DNA of 64,000 nucleotides from Anderseniella sp963700895 (GTDB lineage Bacteria > Pseudomonadota > Alphaproteobacteria > Rhizobiales > Aestuariivirgaceae), in the NCBI GenBank assembly GCA_963700895.1, contig CAVOZI010000008.1, forward strand, positions 124,001-188,000. Direction: 5' to 3'. Made by a program: the position numbers and the translations under genes. A model generated the notes under the pieces. That model did not search any database, was not told where the DNA came from, and saw only the letters and a list, made by a program, of their open reading frames with translations. Below are positions 23,967-33,011 of the stretch, one piece after another (position 1 is the stretch's first letter; every line of letters begins with the position of its first letter).

Positions 23967-24764
23967 ATGGCGGATCTCGTTTGTGAACACCTCAACATGA
24001 CCTTCACCAACCCGCAGACGGGCAGTGAAGTGCATGCATTGAAGGACATCAACTTCACCCTCAAGAAGGGCGAGTTGTTATCCGTGCTGGGCCCCTCGGG
24101 CTGTGGCAAGACCACGCTGCTGAATATCGTGGCAGGTTTTCTCAACGCGACGTCCGGTGTCGTCAGGCTGGGCGACAAGATCATCGACAGTCCGGGCGTT
24201 GAACGGGGCATGGTCTTCCAGCAGGGCGCCCTGTTCGAATGGCTTCCGGTCTCCAAGAACGTTGACTTCGGCTTGCGCATGAAGGGCATGCCGGCAGACC
24301 AACGCGCAGCGCTGGTCGAAAAGTGGCTCGACATCGTTGGCCTCAAGGGGTTTGGCAATACGCCGACCTATCAGCTTTCCGGTGGCATGCAGCAGCGCGT
24401 GGCGCTTGCCCGCTGCCTTGTCAATGACCCGGAAGTAATCCTCATGGACGAACCGCTGGGGGCGCTGGATGCGCTGACCCGCGAGAAGATGCAGTCGCTG
24501 GTGCTGGAACTGTGGAAGGAAACCGGCAAGACCATCATCATCATTACCCACTCGGTCGAGGAAGCGCTGCTGCTGGGCGAACGTCTGTTCGTCATGGCGC
24601 CGCGCCCTGGCCGGATCCACAAGGAATACAACCTGCCGTTTGCCGAGCGCGGCCTGATCGAGTCACTGCGCGCAATAAAGCAGGACAAGGCGTTCTCCAG
24701 GGTGCGCGAAGAAATTCTGACCATGATCTGGAACATGGAAGAGGAGATCATGGGTCGTGTTTGA
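23967..24764 (+). CDS. ABC transporter ATP-binding protein (TauB/SsuB-like)
   Basis: The 265-residue ATPase has Walker A GPSGCGKTT, Q-loop MVFQQGALFEWLPV, signature LSGGMQQRVALARCL, Walker B VILMDEPLGALDALTREKM and switch His in IIIITHSVEEALLLGE. This is the standard set for nitrate/sulfonate/taurine importers. The start at 23967 matches the family N-terminus (MADLVCEHLNMTF). Its stop overlaps the permease GTG start by 8 nt, so the two are translationally coupled. It energises uptake of the ligand bound by the product of the preceding gene. Confidence 0.92.
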   Translation: MADLVCEHLNMTFTNPQTGSEVHALKDINFTLKKGELLSVLGPSGCGKTTLLNIVAGFLNATSGVVRLGDKIIDSPGVERGMVFQQGALFEWLPVSKNVDFGLRMKGMPADQRAALVEKWLDIVGLKGFGNTPTYQLSGGMQQRVALARCLVNDPEVILMDEPLGALDALTREKMQSLVLELWKETGKTIIIITHSVEEALLLGERLFVMAPRPGRIHKEYNLPFAERGLIESLRAIKQDKAFSRVREEILTMIWNMEEEIMGRV

Positions 24765-26685
24765 GTGGCTTTCCGACAATCGCGCTTCCATAGCCGCGGT
24801 GATTATCATCGCGCTGGTTGTGATGTTCGTGGCCTCCATCGTTATCGGCCGCAGACAGGCCGACCGCACTGCCAAGGATGCGGTGTTCGGCGATCCGGAA
24901 CGCACCAGGGGCGGCTGGTACTGGGCCGTATGCGGCGTTGCGGCGCTGATGCTGATCTGGTTCTACTTCTCGTGGGGCATGGGGCGCGCCTTCTTTCCCA
25001 ATGCCGCCAACGAGCTCTGTCAGGTCGCCAAGATCGAGGAAGTGCTGTCGCCCATCAAGGCGCAGCTTCCCATCGGTTCGCGTTACTATAAGTCGACCTT
25101 GCTCGTCAGCCGCAATGCGGACCAGCTCAATGAAGTGCAACAGGCTTTTCCAGCGGAAGCGTTCTCTGCCGAGGAAACTGCCGAACTCAATGCCATCGTT
25201 GCAGAAATCCGCAAGCTGATCGCCAACTCGTCCAACCCGGCCAACGTCAAACCGGAACTTCAGGAAGAACTCCACCGCATTGCCAGCGAGATCGACGGCC
25301 TGAGAGACGAACTGCGCAAGGGCTATGCAGGACTCTCGCCCACGCCCGAGGCTCTGGCGCAGCCGAAGTGGGGCGTGACCCGCGACGAGATACCGATCCT
25401 GCCGATGACGGCGCGCGGTGTAATGTTCGACGATGTTGCCTCAAAGGCGGGCGCCGTTACCGATGCCTTCGAAAAGGCAAGAAACATCATCCCGGCCAAT
25501 GATCAGATCATCGCCGACGTGAAGGCGCGGCTTGACGCCATCAAGGCAGCCAACGAGACTGGCAGCTTTGAGCCGCGCATCGCCAAGCTGCGCGATGACT
25601 ATGTGAAGGCGGTCGAGCGCATCTACCGCCGCCTCGACGACGGCAGCATCTTCCCGGCAGACACCTTGCAGACCATCAACGACGCCATCGTCGGTCTCGA
25701 CACGGCCGTGGACGATGCCATGGGTGGCCTGGCCTGGACCAAGGCGCTGATGCTGCCAGGCCCTGGTGTCGTCAAGTCTCGCACCCAGTGCACCGAGCAG
25801 GGCTCTGCCCGCTGGTTGCCCAAGCCCACAGATGTTGTTGCAACGTTGCTTCGCTTGGCGAATCCCGATGTGCAGGGTGACGGCGGCTTCAAGGGTGTGC
25901 CACTATTGTGGTGGAAGTGGCTGCCGATAGCCGACGTGGTCGGGTTCTTCGTGCCTGACCTGATCGCCGACCTTTGGCCCGGCGAGTATTCCCGTCATGG
26001 CGCAGACGGCAGCATGACGCCGAATTTCAAGGACAAACTGCTGTCATTTGCCCGGGGAGAAATGTATCTGGGCGCCATTCCGGTGCTAGACGGGCACCTG
26101 TGGGATTCGGTCTTCCGGGTTCTCGTGGCACTATTCCTCGGCATATTGCTCGGTGTGCCGCTCGGGCTGTTCATGGGGGTATCGAAGTTCTTCAAGTCGT
26201 TCTTCGACCCGATGATCGAGCTTTACCGCCCCGTTCCGCCGCTCGCCTGGGCACCGCTGATCCTGACCATTTTCGGCATTCAGGACGACGGCAAGATATT
26301 CCTGCTGTTCATGGTGGCTTTTGCCATCATGGTCATCTCGGCGCGCACCGGTGCCTCCGGCACCCAGTTGTCGAAGATCCGTGCCTCGCACTCGCTGGGA
26401 GCCTCGACCGGCCAGATTCTGCGCCACGTCATCCTGCCCAACGCGATGCCGGAAATCCTCACGGGGGTCCGGATTGCCATCGGGGTCTGCTGGGGTACGC
26501 TGGTTGCGGCTGAAATGCTGGCGGGCACCACCGGTATCGGCTTCATCGAGAACATCGCGCGCACGGTCTCCGACTACGAACTGATCTGGGTAACCATCCT
26601 GATCATGGGCGTGCTCGGCCTTGTCTTCGACCTGATGATGCGGTGGGTCATCGCCAAGACCATTCCCTGGCGCGGCAAGGGTTGA
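24757..26685 (+). CDS. ABC transporter permease (TauC/SsuC-like) with a large inserted extracytoplasmic domain
   Basis: The 642-residue protein is far longer than the ~250-280 residues usual for this permease family. Residues ~11-31 and ~53-77 are membrane spans. Residues ~78-435 form a long, charged, mostly helical region that would be periplasmic, including repeated coiled-coil-like stretches (ELQEELHRIASEIDGLRDELRKG). From ~436 a complete BPD_transp_1 domain follows, with the EAA-type loop SKIRASHSLGASTGQILRHVILPNAMPEILTGVRIA. The start is GTG 24757, overlapping the ATPase gene. The insert may dock the binding protein or another partner. It probably completes the taurine-type importer. Confidence 0.85.
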   Translation: MFEWLSDNRASIAAVIIIALVVMFVASIVIGRRQADRTAKDAVFGDPERTRGGWYWAVCGVAALMLIWFYFSWGMGRAFFPNAANELCQVAKIEEVLSPIKAQLPIGSRYYKSTLLVSRNADQLNEVQQAFPAEAFSAEETAELNAIVAEIRKLIANSSNPANVKPELQEELHRIASEIDGLRDELRKGYAGLSPTPEALAQPKWGVTRDEIPILPMTARGVMFDDVASKAGAVTDAFEKARNIIPANDQIIADVKARLDAIKAANETGSFEPRIAKLRDDYVKAVERIYRRLDDGSIFPADTLQTINDAIVGLDTAVDDAMGGLAWTKALMLPGPGVVKSRTQCTEQGSARWLPKPTDVVATLLRLANPDVQGDGGFKGVPLLWWKWLPIADVVGFFVPDLIADLWPGEYSRHGADGSMTPNFKDKLLSFARGEMYLGAIPVLDGHLWDSVFRVLVALFLGILLGVPLGLFMGVSKFFKSFFDPMIELYRPVPPLAWAPLILTIFGIQDDGKIFLLFMVAFAIMVISARTGASGTQLSKIRASHSLGASTGQILRHVILPNAMPEILTGVRIAIGVCWGTLVAAEMLAGTTGIGFIENIARTVSDYELIWVTILIMGVLGLVFDLMMRWVIAKTIPWRGKG

Positions 26686-26724
26686 GGGCGGGCGGCGTTT
26701 CCGCCTGTTGCTTGCCGGCAAGGC

Positions 26725-27909
26725 TCACACCGCCTTGCCGGACCTCATCCCCAGGTCGCGCATCACCTGCTCGACCGCTTCCACGAAACGCTCTGCTGTC
26801 TCGTCTTCCATGTGCCCCATCGTCGCCACGCGGAACGAACCGGCGGGGGCTGGGCACCCCTCGCCATCCATGATGATGAAGCCGCGCTGGCGCAGCCGCT
26901 GGGCAAAGGCCGGATAGTTGTAGCTGGGGTCGGACGGGGCAGCATACAGCGTCAGAAAACCACAAGCAGCATCGCCGGCATCCACGGCCGTCTCGAACCC
27001 AAGTCTCGCCATGCCGGACTGCAGTCGCTGATGAACCTGCCGGAACCGCGCCAGCCTGACCGGTGGACCGCCTTCCAGGTCGAGTTCGCGCAGTGCCGCC
27101 GCGCAGGCGCTGATGGCCTGGGCAGGCGGCGTACCCGGAAACCGGCCGGTCCGGTGCATGCCGTTCCACAGTTCGAACAGGTCAAGCGCGGCAGATGGTG
27201 AACTGGCCAGCTTTGTGCCCAGAAGATCGCGCCTGACAATGATGAAGGAAAATCCCGGCACGCCCCCCAGCGCACACCATGGCACCGTGACCAGGGCATC
27301 CACGTGCCCGGCCGACAGGTCCACCGGCAGCGCGCCCAGCCCGTGCCGTGCATCCACCACAACTGTCTTCCCGGCCGCCTTGGCCTTGCCTGCCAGTTCT
27401 TCAACTGGCGACACGATGCCGGTCGTCATGTCCAGTTGCGACAGTACCACGGTCTGCACATCTGCAGTCGCATCGAGCAACCTCATGAGACCGCGCGAAC
27501 TTACCGGCTTGCCGGCCTGCACGCCCAGCACCTGATGGGGCCGTTTGAGGTGTTCAAGAATGCCAGCAGCTTCGGCCGCACACGGGCCAGCCGCGGCAAC
27601 CAACGTTTGCCGCTTGCGCCCTGACGGCGCCAGCGCACCGAGTACGCTCTCCATCGCTGCTAGGCCTGAGAAATTCACCGGAATGCAGTCGTAAAGCTCG
27701 TTGCCATTGACGAGATCGAGCAGTTGCTCCGTCACCCTGAGCGCCAGCGAGATGAACTCCGCATCGCGCACGCTCCAGTCTGCCAGCATGGCCAGTTTCA
27801 CGTTGCGCGATGTTACCACTGGCCCGGCCGTCATCAGCCAGGGCATGTCTTCCTGGCCTTCCGGTCCGTTGAAGCTGGGCGAGAACGCCGTCAGCGGTGG
27901 TCTGGCCAT
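26725..27909 (-). CDS. PhnW-like class-V aminotransferase fold protein lacking the PLP lysine
   Basis: The 394-residue protein aligns by eye with 2-aminoethylphosphonate:pyruvate or alanine:glyoxylate aminotransferases. Matching segments are MTAGPVVTSRNVKLAM, NFSGLAAMESVLGAL, LSQLDMTTGIVSPVEELA, VVVDARHGLGALPVD and GGVPGFSFIIVRR. The PLP-ring Asp (D186) is kept. The position that holds the Schiff-base Lys in PhnW (NKCIQGVPGF) reads WCALGGVPGF here, with Cys212 in place of Lys. The protein therefore may not catalyse transamination, although the frame is intact and well conserved in length. It lies convergent to the taurine-type transporter. Confidence 0.75.
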   Translation of the reverse strand: MARPPLTAFSPSFNGPEGQEDMPWLMTAGPVVTSRNVKLAMLADWSVRDAEFISLALRVTEQLLDLVNGNELYDCIPVNFSGLAAMESVLGALAPSGRKRQTLVAAAGPCAAEAAGILEHLKRPHQVLGVQAGKPVSSRGLMRLLDATADVQTVVLSQLDMTTGIVSPVEELAGKAKAAGKTVVVDARHGLGALPVDLSAGHVDALVTVPWCALGGVPGFSFIIVRRDLLGTKLASSPSAALDLFELWNGMHRTGRFPGTPPAQAISACAAALRELDLEGGPPVRLARFRQVHQRLQSGMARLGFETAVDAGDAACGFLTLYAAPSDPSYNYPAFAQRLRQRGFIIMDGEGCPAPAGSFRVATMGHMEDETAERFVEAVEQVMRDLGMRSGKAV

Positions 27910-27981
27910 GCAAGGCTCTCCCGGTCACACATTCTTGCCGCAAGGATATTGTGATTGCGTAGGCGCTCGCATTGCGACTTG

Positions 27982-28719
27982 TCAATCACACAGCGACCAG
28001 TCGATCGGTTCGATGCCGTGCGCGCTGAGCCAGTCATTGGCCCGGCGGAACGGTGCTGCCTCGACGAAGCGATGCACAGGTCCGCGCCCGCGCGCCAGGG
28101 GCGAGGGGTGCGCAGTCTCGATCACGCAGTGCCGCCGGCGGTCCAGGCCCTTGCCGGCGGCCTGAGCCGGCTTGCCCCACAGCATGAATACGGTCGGCTC
28201 GCTGCTTGCATTCAGGCGTTCAAGCACCTGTTGCGTCAGCGCTTGCCAGCCGAGGCCCTTGTGCGAGTGCGCCTTGCCACCTTCCACCGTCAGGACCGTG
28301 TTGAGCAGCAGCACCCCATGCCTGGCCCAGCGCGACAGGTCGCCATGCGGCGGCGGCGGCTCGCCGGTGTCGTGCGCCAGCGCCTCGAAGATGGTGCGCA
28401 GAGACATCGGCAACCGCCGCCCGTGCATCGCCATCGAGAATGCCAGCCCGTGTGCATCGCCTGGTGTGGGATAGGGGTCCTGACCCAGGACCACCACCCG
28501 AACCTTATCCGGCGGCGTCATGTCCAGCGCCCTGAAGACATCGGCTGGCGGCGGCAGAATCACCGCGCCTTCGCCAACCTTCGCATCGAGCATTGCTGCA
28601 ATGGCGAGAGCCTGGCCAGACGTGAAGAACTCCAGATCCCCCCAGCCTGACCTGTTCATGGCGAGGGCCGCTTCGCGATATGTCTGTGCCGGGTTTTCCA
28701 AGGCGTGTCCTGCGCTCAT
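27982..28719 (-). CDS. ung: uracil-DNA glycosylase (family 1)
   Basis: The 245-residue protein removes uracil from DNA in base-excision repair. Family-1 motifs are present: the catalytic water-activating loop GQDPYPTPGDAHGLAFS (D81), GVLLLNTVLTVEGGKAHSH, VFMLWGKPAQ and the minor-groove loop HPSPLA. Length is normal. ATG 28719 is used; an in-frame ATG at 28659 would also retain all motifs, and neither has a strong Shine-Dalgarno. It stands alone between the PhnW-like gene and the divergent ParA-like pair. Confidence 0.92.
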   Translation of the reverse strand: MSAGHALENPAQTYREAALAMNRSGWGDLEFFTSGQALAIAAMLDAKVGEGAVILPPPADVFRALDMTPPDKVRVVVLGQDPYPTPGDAHGLAFSMAMHGRRLPMSLRTIFEALAHDTGEPPPPHGDLSRWARHGVLLLNTVLTVEGGKAHSHKGLGWQALTQQVLERLNASSEPTVFMLWGKPAQAAGKGLDRRRHCVIETAHPSPLARGRGPVHRFVEAAPFRRANDWLSAHGIEPIDWSLCD

Positions 28720-28842
28720 CGATGGATTACGGACGGTCTGAATCGTGCCTAATCTGTAGCGTGTCGGCCCTTAACATGCTATTCGAACCCGGTGAGGCCC
28801 GTCGCCGGGATGACGTTCTACTTGTGAGAGGGAATTATCTGA

Positions 28843-29607
28843 ATGAAACCTGTTGTGATCATGGTTGGAGCTGACAAAGGCGGCGTCGGCAAGACCACCA
28901 TTTCGCGCGCCCTGCTTGATCATCTGCACCGCAACAACGTGCTGGCGCGCGCCTTCGACACAGAGAACCCGCGCGGCACCTTGCAGCGGTTCTACCCCAA
29001 CATCACCGAGATCATCGACCTGCACAATGTGGCAGACCAGATGAAGGTGCTCGACACCCTGGAAACCGCCAAGGTCCCGGTGACCGTCGTCGACCTGAAG
29101 GCCGGCAACCTGTCCTACGCTCTGGACACGTTCGAGAAGATCGGCGTGCTGCAGGCGGCCCGCGACGGCATGTTCGAGATGGGACTTATCCACGTGGTTG
29201 GCCCGGCCATCGCCTCGCTCGACGAGTTGCAGGAAGTGACCAAGTACGTGCAGGGCATCGACTACGTCGTTGCACGCAATTTCATCAATGAAACCAACTT
29301 CTTCGAGTGGGACGAGAAGACCTACCAGCGGTACTTCTCCAACGTCAACGAAGCCCGCGAGATCGAGATTCCGAAGCTGAACGAGATGGCGGCGGAGCAG
29401 GTTGACCTGGCCAACGTCACCTACAAGAACTTCATCGACAACAAGGATGCCGAGGGCAAGCCGGCCAACTTCTCGTTCGTGCTGCGCGGCTATGTCAAGA
29501 AGTGGTGCGATGATCTGGACGCCGAGTTCAGCCAGCTTCGCCTCGTCCAGATGTTGACTGGCTCCGGCGCGGGTTCCAGTGGCGGGTCCAAGGGCAAGTC
29601 CAAATAA
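28843..29607 (+). CDS. ParA/MinD-like P-loop ATPase, paralogue 1 (intact Walker A)
   Basis: The 254-residue protein starts with a deviant Walker A motif, ADKGGVGKTTISRALLDHL (signature Lys plus catalytic Lys, residues ~11-19), typical of ParA/MinD/CobQ dimeric ATPases. FDTENPRGTLQRFYP and VTVVDLKAGNLSYALD stand at the Walker A' and Walker B positions. The C-terminus is a Gly/Ser/Lys tail. No ParB partner, centromere-like repeats or plasmid gene is visible. The next gene encodes a clear paralogue, so the two may form a pair. The cargo or function is unknown. Confidence 0.75.
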   Translation: MKPVVIMVGADKGGVGKTTISRALLDHLHRNNVLARAFDTENPRGTLQRFYPNITEIIDLHNVADQMKVLDTLETAKVPVTVVDLKAGNLSYALDTFEKIGVLQAARDGMFEMGLIHVVGPAIASLDELQEVTKYVQGIDYVVARNFINETNFFEWDEKTYQRYFSNVNEAREIEIPKLNEMAAEQVDLANVTYKNFIDNKDAEGKPANFSFVLRGYVKKWCDDLDAEFSQLRLVQMLTGSGAGSSGGSKGKSK

Positions 29608-29854
29608 CCGGCTCCCTGGTTGTACGATACACGCATGGTTTCCGGTCCCCGCGCCCGCCATGGCGCGGTTGTGCGGGTGCCGGAACCACGCCACATGGCG
29701 AACGTGGCCGTGAATGCCGGATGGCAGTGCCACTGCAGCAGGGCTTTTCCGGCCGCGGTCATGCCGTCAGGCCGGCCAGTGATCTCAGGAGTTTGATTCG
29801 GCCGCAACCGGGCGTGCGCTCGCGCGTTTGCGGCTCCTCAACAGGAAGACGCAT

Positions 29855-30586
29855 GTGAGCGATCGCGTTGGAAGCCGGATGACCGTGGTGTGTTCGGACG
29901 AGTCCCGCAACGGCAAGACGCTGACTGCGCGCCTGTTGACGGACCATATGCTGCTCACCGGCCGCGACCCGCACGTGTTCGATTGCGATGAACCGCGCGG
30001 CCATATCAACCGGTTCTTTCCCGCCCGCTCGACACTGGTTGACCTTGAGAGGACGGCCGGCCAGATCCGCCTGTTCGATGCGGTGCTTGCAAATCCGTCG
30101 CGCGACTACGTCGTCGACCTGCCTGCCAATGGTCTTGACACGTTCTTTACCGTGATCGACAACCTGGACTTCATCAACGCCGCACACGATGCCGGTCTCG
30201 AACTGGTCATGGCCTTCGTCCTCGACAAGTCGCTGACCTCACTGATGACGGCGCGGGACCTGCACGGCGCGTTCTCCACCGAGCTGTTCTATCTGGTGCG
30301 CAACGGTTTTATCGGCAATCCGGTGCTGACCCGCCAGGCCCGCGACGTGTTCGAGGAAATCGAGCCGGATGCCGAACTCTACATCCCGCAGATCGACCGT
30401 GAGGCGCTCGCGGTGGCGGAAGAGCCGCCGTTCTCGTTCAGCCGGTTCGTGAGCGAGGGATATGTCAGCCTGTCGCCCATGGTGCGTCTCAGGCTGCGGG
30501 CGTTCCTGTCGGATGTATTTGCCCAGTTCCAGAGCCGGGACCTGGCGCTGGACCTTGGATCGCTGAAACAGATGGGGCTGATATGA
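29855..30586 (+). CDS. ParA-like P-loop protein, paralogue 2 (degenerate Walker A)
   Basis: The 243-residue protein is related along its length to the preceding ParA-like ATPase: FDCDEPRGHINRFFP aligns with FDTENPRGTLQRFYP, and RDYVVDLPANGLDTFF with VTVVDLKAGNLSYALD. Its Walker A reads DESRNGKTL (residues 15-23) where the paralogue has DKGGVGKTT. The signature lysine and paired glycines are therefore lost while GKT is kept. GTG 29855 is chosen because AGGAAG lies 6 nt upstream; a TTG at 29828 is also in frame. The 247 nt between the genes hold no recognised feature. A regulatory or non-hydrolysing partner of paralogue 1 is an inference. Confidence 0.7.
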   Translation: MSDRVGSRMTVVCSDESRNGKTLTARLLTDHMLLTGRDPHVFDCDEPRGHINRFFPARSTLVDLERTAGQIRLFDAVLANPSRDYVVDLPANGLDTFFTVIDNLDFINAAHDAGLELVMAFVLDKSLTSLMTARDLHGAFSTELFYLVRNGFIGNPVLTRQARDVFEEIEPDAELYIPQIDREALAVAEEPPFSFSRFVSEGYVSLSPMVRLRLRAFLSDVFAQFQSRDLALDLGSLKQMGLI

Positions 30587-30605
30587 GCGTTCGCCGCCGG
30601 GATGC

Positions 30606-31070
30606 TCAGCGCAGGCTGATCACCATGCCGCCGGCGTCGAGTGAGGCATCAAGGCCGGTCTGCTCGCCCCACAGCACCAGCCGCACATTGTGCTCGTTGA
30701 CCAGTACCAGGTTCTGTCCGCCACCCTTGATGGCCACCACTGAGGCCTGCGCAGAAACATAAGTGCCGGCAATGTCTTCCAGACGCTTGAGGTTGTAGAC
30801 CTCGCCGCGCATGTTGGCGAAGGAGGCACCAATGGTCAGCCCCACACGCAAGCCGTTGATCTCAAGTTCCGCTTCGCGGCCGTTGTAGAAAACCCTGCCA
30901 TCGCCGCGCGAGACGCCGACGAGGAAGCCAAGCTTGCCAACCTTCATCTCGATGATGGCATTGTCGGACGCAGGCTCGCTATCGGATGCCATGGCCACGT
31001 TGAACACGGCGAACGTGGCTGACAGCGCCACGGTCAAGGCGGCAAGCCTGCGGACAAGGCGGTGGCTCAT
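30606..31070 (-). CDS. secreted or periplasmic protein of unknown function
   Basis: The 154-residue product has a Sec signal peptide (MSHRLVRRLAALTVALSATFAVFNVAMA, cleaved near residue 28). A small, glycine-punctuated beta-rich domain follows (GKLGFLVGVSRGDGRVFYNGREAELEINGLRVGLTIGASF, then LVLVNEHNVRLVLWGEQTGLDASLDAGGMVISLR). The end vaguely recalls the Ysc84/SYLF and DUF1134-type barrels, but no family can be assigned. The start at 31070 gives the signal peptide directly; the longer frame upstream is not coding-like. It is convergent with the ParA-like pair. Confidence 0.65.
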   Translation of the reverse strand: MSHRLVRRLAALTVALSATFAVFNVAMASDSEPASDNAIIEMKVGKLGFLVGVSRGDGRVFYNGREAELEINGLRVGLTIGASFANMRGEVYNLKRLEDIAGTYVSAQASVVAIKGGGQNLVLVNEHNVRLVLWGEQTGLDASLDAGGMVISLR

Positions 31071-31198
31071 GGGATATGGTCCTCGCATCAAGGCAAACGG
31101 CGTCAGAGTGATTTGCGTTAACGGTGAAATGCGGCCAAGTGACGACGATTGTCCAGCGAATTGACGGCCTTGGATCGGACGCCGCAACTGGCCAACTG

Positions 31199-31825
31199 TC
31201 ATGCGAGGCCAAGGACGGCGGCAGCGTCGGGCCAACCCTCGTACAACATGCGCCCGGCCACGTAGCACAGGACCGCCAGTCCGGCCCACGAAATGGCGGG
31301 AAAACGCGTCAGTAGCTTGACGATGATCGAGGCGGCGAACCCCATCAGCGCGATGGCCAGCGCAAGCCTGAACACCAGCAGCAATGTGTTCTCGCGGGCG
31401 ATTGCGGCGACGGCCAGGACGTTGTCGATGGACATCGACACATCCGCCACCGTGATCGACAACAGCGCCTGTCCAATGGAGCGGCGCGGCGGGCCGCTAT
31501 AACCGCCTTCTTCGGCTTCCTCCTGGGCTTCGGCGGCGCGTTCGGCGATCTGGTCGCGAATTTCACCGAACAGCCGCCAGCATACCCATACCAGCAGCAG
31601 TCCGCCGAGGAACAGCAAGCCTTGAACTTCCAGGAGATAGGTGGCGAAAACGGCAAAGATGATCCGCAGGATCGCCGCGGCCGCCATGCCGAAGATGATC
31701 GCCTTGCGGCGCAATTCCGGCGCAAGGCCTGCGGCCGCCATGCCGATGATCAGCGCATTGTCACCTGACAGCACGATGTCGGCCAGCACGATCTGTGCAA
31801 AGTTCCAGAAATGCCCGATGTCCAT
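31199..31825 (-). CDS. TerC/YjbE family integral membrane protein
   Basis: The 208-residue protein has about six to seven hydrophobic spans and the two TerC-family metal-site motifs, LADIVLSGDNALIIGMAAAGL in the first span and ITVADVSMSIDNVLAVAAIA in the second half. The conserved acidic residues (D in SGDNA and SIDN) fit a divalent-cation transport role, as in MeeF/YkoY-type Mn exporters. The YjbE subgroup is usually labelled tellurite-resistance-related without tellurite function being shown. An acidic cytoplasmic loop (AERAAEAQEEAEEGG) separates the halves. It is divergent from aguA. Confidence 0.85.
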   Translation of the reverse strand: MDIGHFWNFAQIVLADIVLSGDNALIIGMAAAGLAPELRRKAIIFGMAAAAILRIIFAVFATYLLEVQGLLFLGGLLLVWVCWRLFGEIRDQIAERAAEAQEEAEEGGYSGPPRRSIGQALLSITVADVSMSIDNVLAVAAIARENTLLLVFRLALAIALMGFAASIIVKLLTRFPAISWAGLAVLCYVAGRMLYEGWPDAAAVLGLA

Positions 31826-31973
31826 TCCGACCTGCCGCTGCTTACGTCAGCATTCGACCCCTGAACTAGCTAGGCCGGATCAACCGGATGGCACAAGCGC
31901 CAATCACTGGTGCAACCATCGTACCAGTGCTAAGGACTTGGAACAGCTGACGTGTGTCTATCCGGAGTGGGAA

Positions 31974-33005
31974 ATGCCCTGGACCATGCCGCCCGAATGG
32001 GCTCCTCACAAGCGTACCTGGATGGCCTGGCCAAACAATCCAGACGTGTTCGAGTTCGTCGGATCGAAGGACGAAGCCTATGCCGCGTGGGCAGGCGCCG
32101 CCAATGCCGTTGCGCGTTTTGAGCCGGTTGTGATGGTTGTGCCGCCAGGCGAGCATGACGTGGCGCGCCCCTATCTCGACCCCTCCGTGTCGGTCGTCGA
32201 GCGCGAGCTGGGCGACAGCTGGATGCGCGATATCGGCCCGACCTTTGTGATCAATGACGCCGGAGAACTGGGCGCCGTTGACTGGCAGTTCAACGGCTGG
32301 GGCGGGCGGACCTTTCCGGAACGCTCGGCAGATGCGCTGGTCGCCCGTTTCGTGGCGGAGAGGGCGGGAGCGGTCCGCATCCCGTCCAGGCTGGTCAATG
32401 AAGGCGGCGGCATCCATGTGGACGGGCAGGGCACCATCCTGCTGACCGAGTCGGTACAGTTGAACCCCAACCGCAACCCCAGCTGGACCCGCGAGGAAAT
32501 CGAGGCCGAGTTCCATGGGAAGCTGGGCACGCGAAAGGCGATCTGGCTGCCCCGTGGCGTCGTGGCCGACACACTTGATGCGGGCACTGACGGTCACGTG
32601 GACACGCTTGCCGTGTTCGTCAAGCCAGGCGTGGTGCTGGTGCACGGCCAGCCGGATCCGTCGCACCCCGATCACGAGACCGCGAAGGAAATCGAGGCCA
32701 TCATGAAGGCGGAGACCGATGCCAATGGCAACCGGATGGAAGTGATTGTGCTGGATGCGCCCGCCGAGCGCTACCATCACGGCGACCCGCTGTCGTGCTC
32801 CTACATCAACTTCTCGTTCGTCAATGGCGGGATTGCGCTGTGCGGTTTCGACGACCCGCAAGACCAGGTGACAGAAAATGTCTTCCGCCGCCTGTTCAAT
32901 GACCGGGAAATCGTGTCGGTGCCGGCAATCGACATATTCAAGGGCGGCGGCGGGGTGCATTGCATCACCCAGCAGGAGCCGCTGTGCAAAAGCAACGGAG
33001 GTTGA
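31974..33005 (+). CDS. aguA: agmatine deiminase
   Basis: The 343-residue pentein-fold enzyme hydrolyses agmatine to N-carbamoylputrescine and ammonia. Motifs are MPPEWAPHKRTWMAWP, ERELGDSWMRDIGPTFV (substrate Asp), NEGGGIHVDGQGT, TDGHVDTLAVFV (catalytic His region) and the C-terminal GGGGVHCITQQEP with the nucleophile Cys at about 330. The start at 31974 has GGAG 6 nt upstream and matches the family N-terminus; the longer frame reads back through the yjbE-like gene. It is followed 6 nt later by aguB, so the two form a putrescine-producing operon from agmatine. Confidence 0.95.
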   Translation: MPWTMPPEWAPHKRTWMAWPNNPDVFEFVGSKDEAYAAWAGAANAVARFEPVVMVVPPGEHDVARPYLDPSVSVVERELGDSWMRDIGPTFVINDAGELGAVDWQFNGWGGRTFPERSADALVARFVAERAGAVRIPSRLVNEGGGIHVDGQGTILLTESVQLNPNRNPSWTREEIEAEFHGKLGTRKAIWLPRGVVADTLDAGTDGHVDTLAVFVKPGVVLVHGQPDPSHPDHETAKEIEAIMKAETDANGNRMEVIVLDAPAERYHHGDPLSCSYINFSFVNGGIALCGFDDPQDQVTENVFRRLFNDREIVSVPAIDIFKGGGGVHCITQQEPLCKSNGG

Positions 33006-33011
33006 GCAGAC

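Noticed and set aside
29608..29854. Possible small gene or centromere-like repeats between the two ParA-like genes
   Set aside because: No direct-repeat array or plausible coding frame was found. The inverted stretches are short and imperfect.
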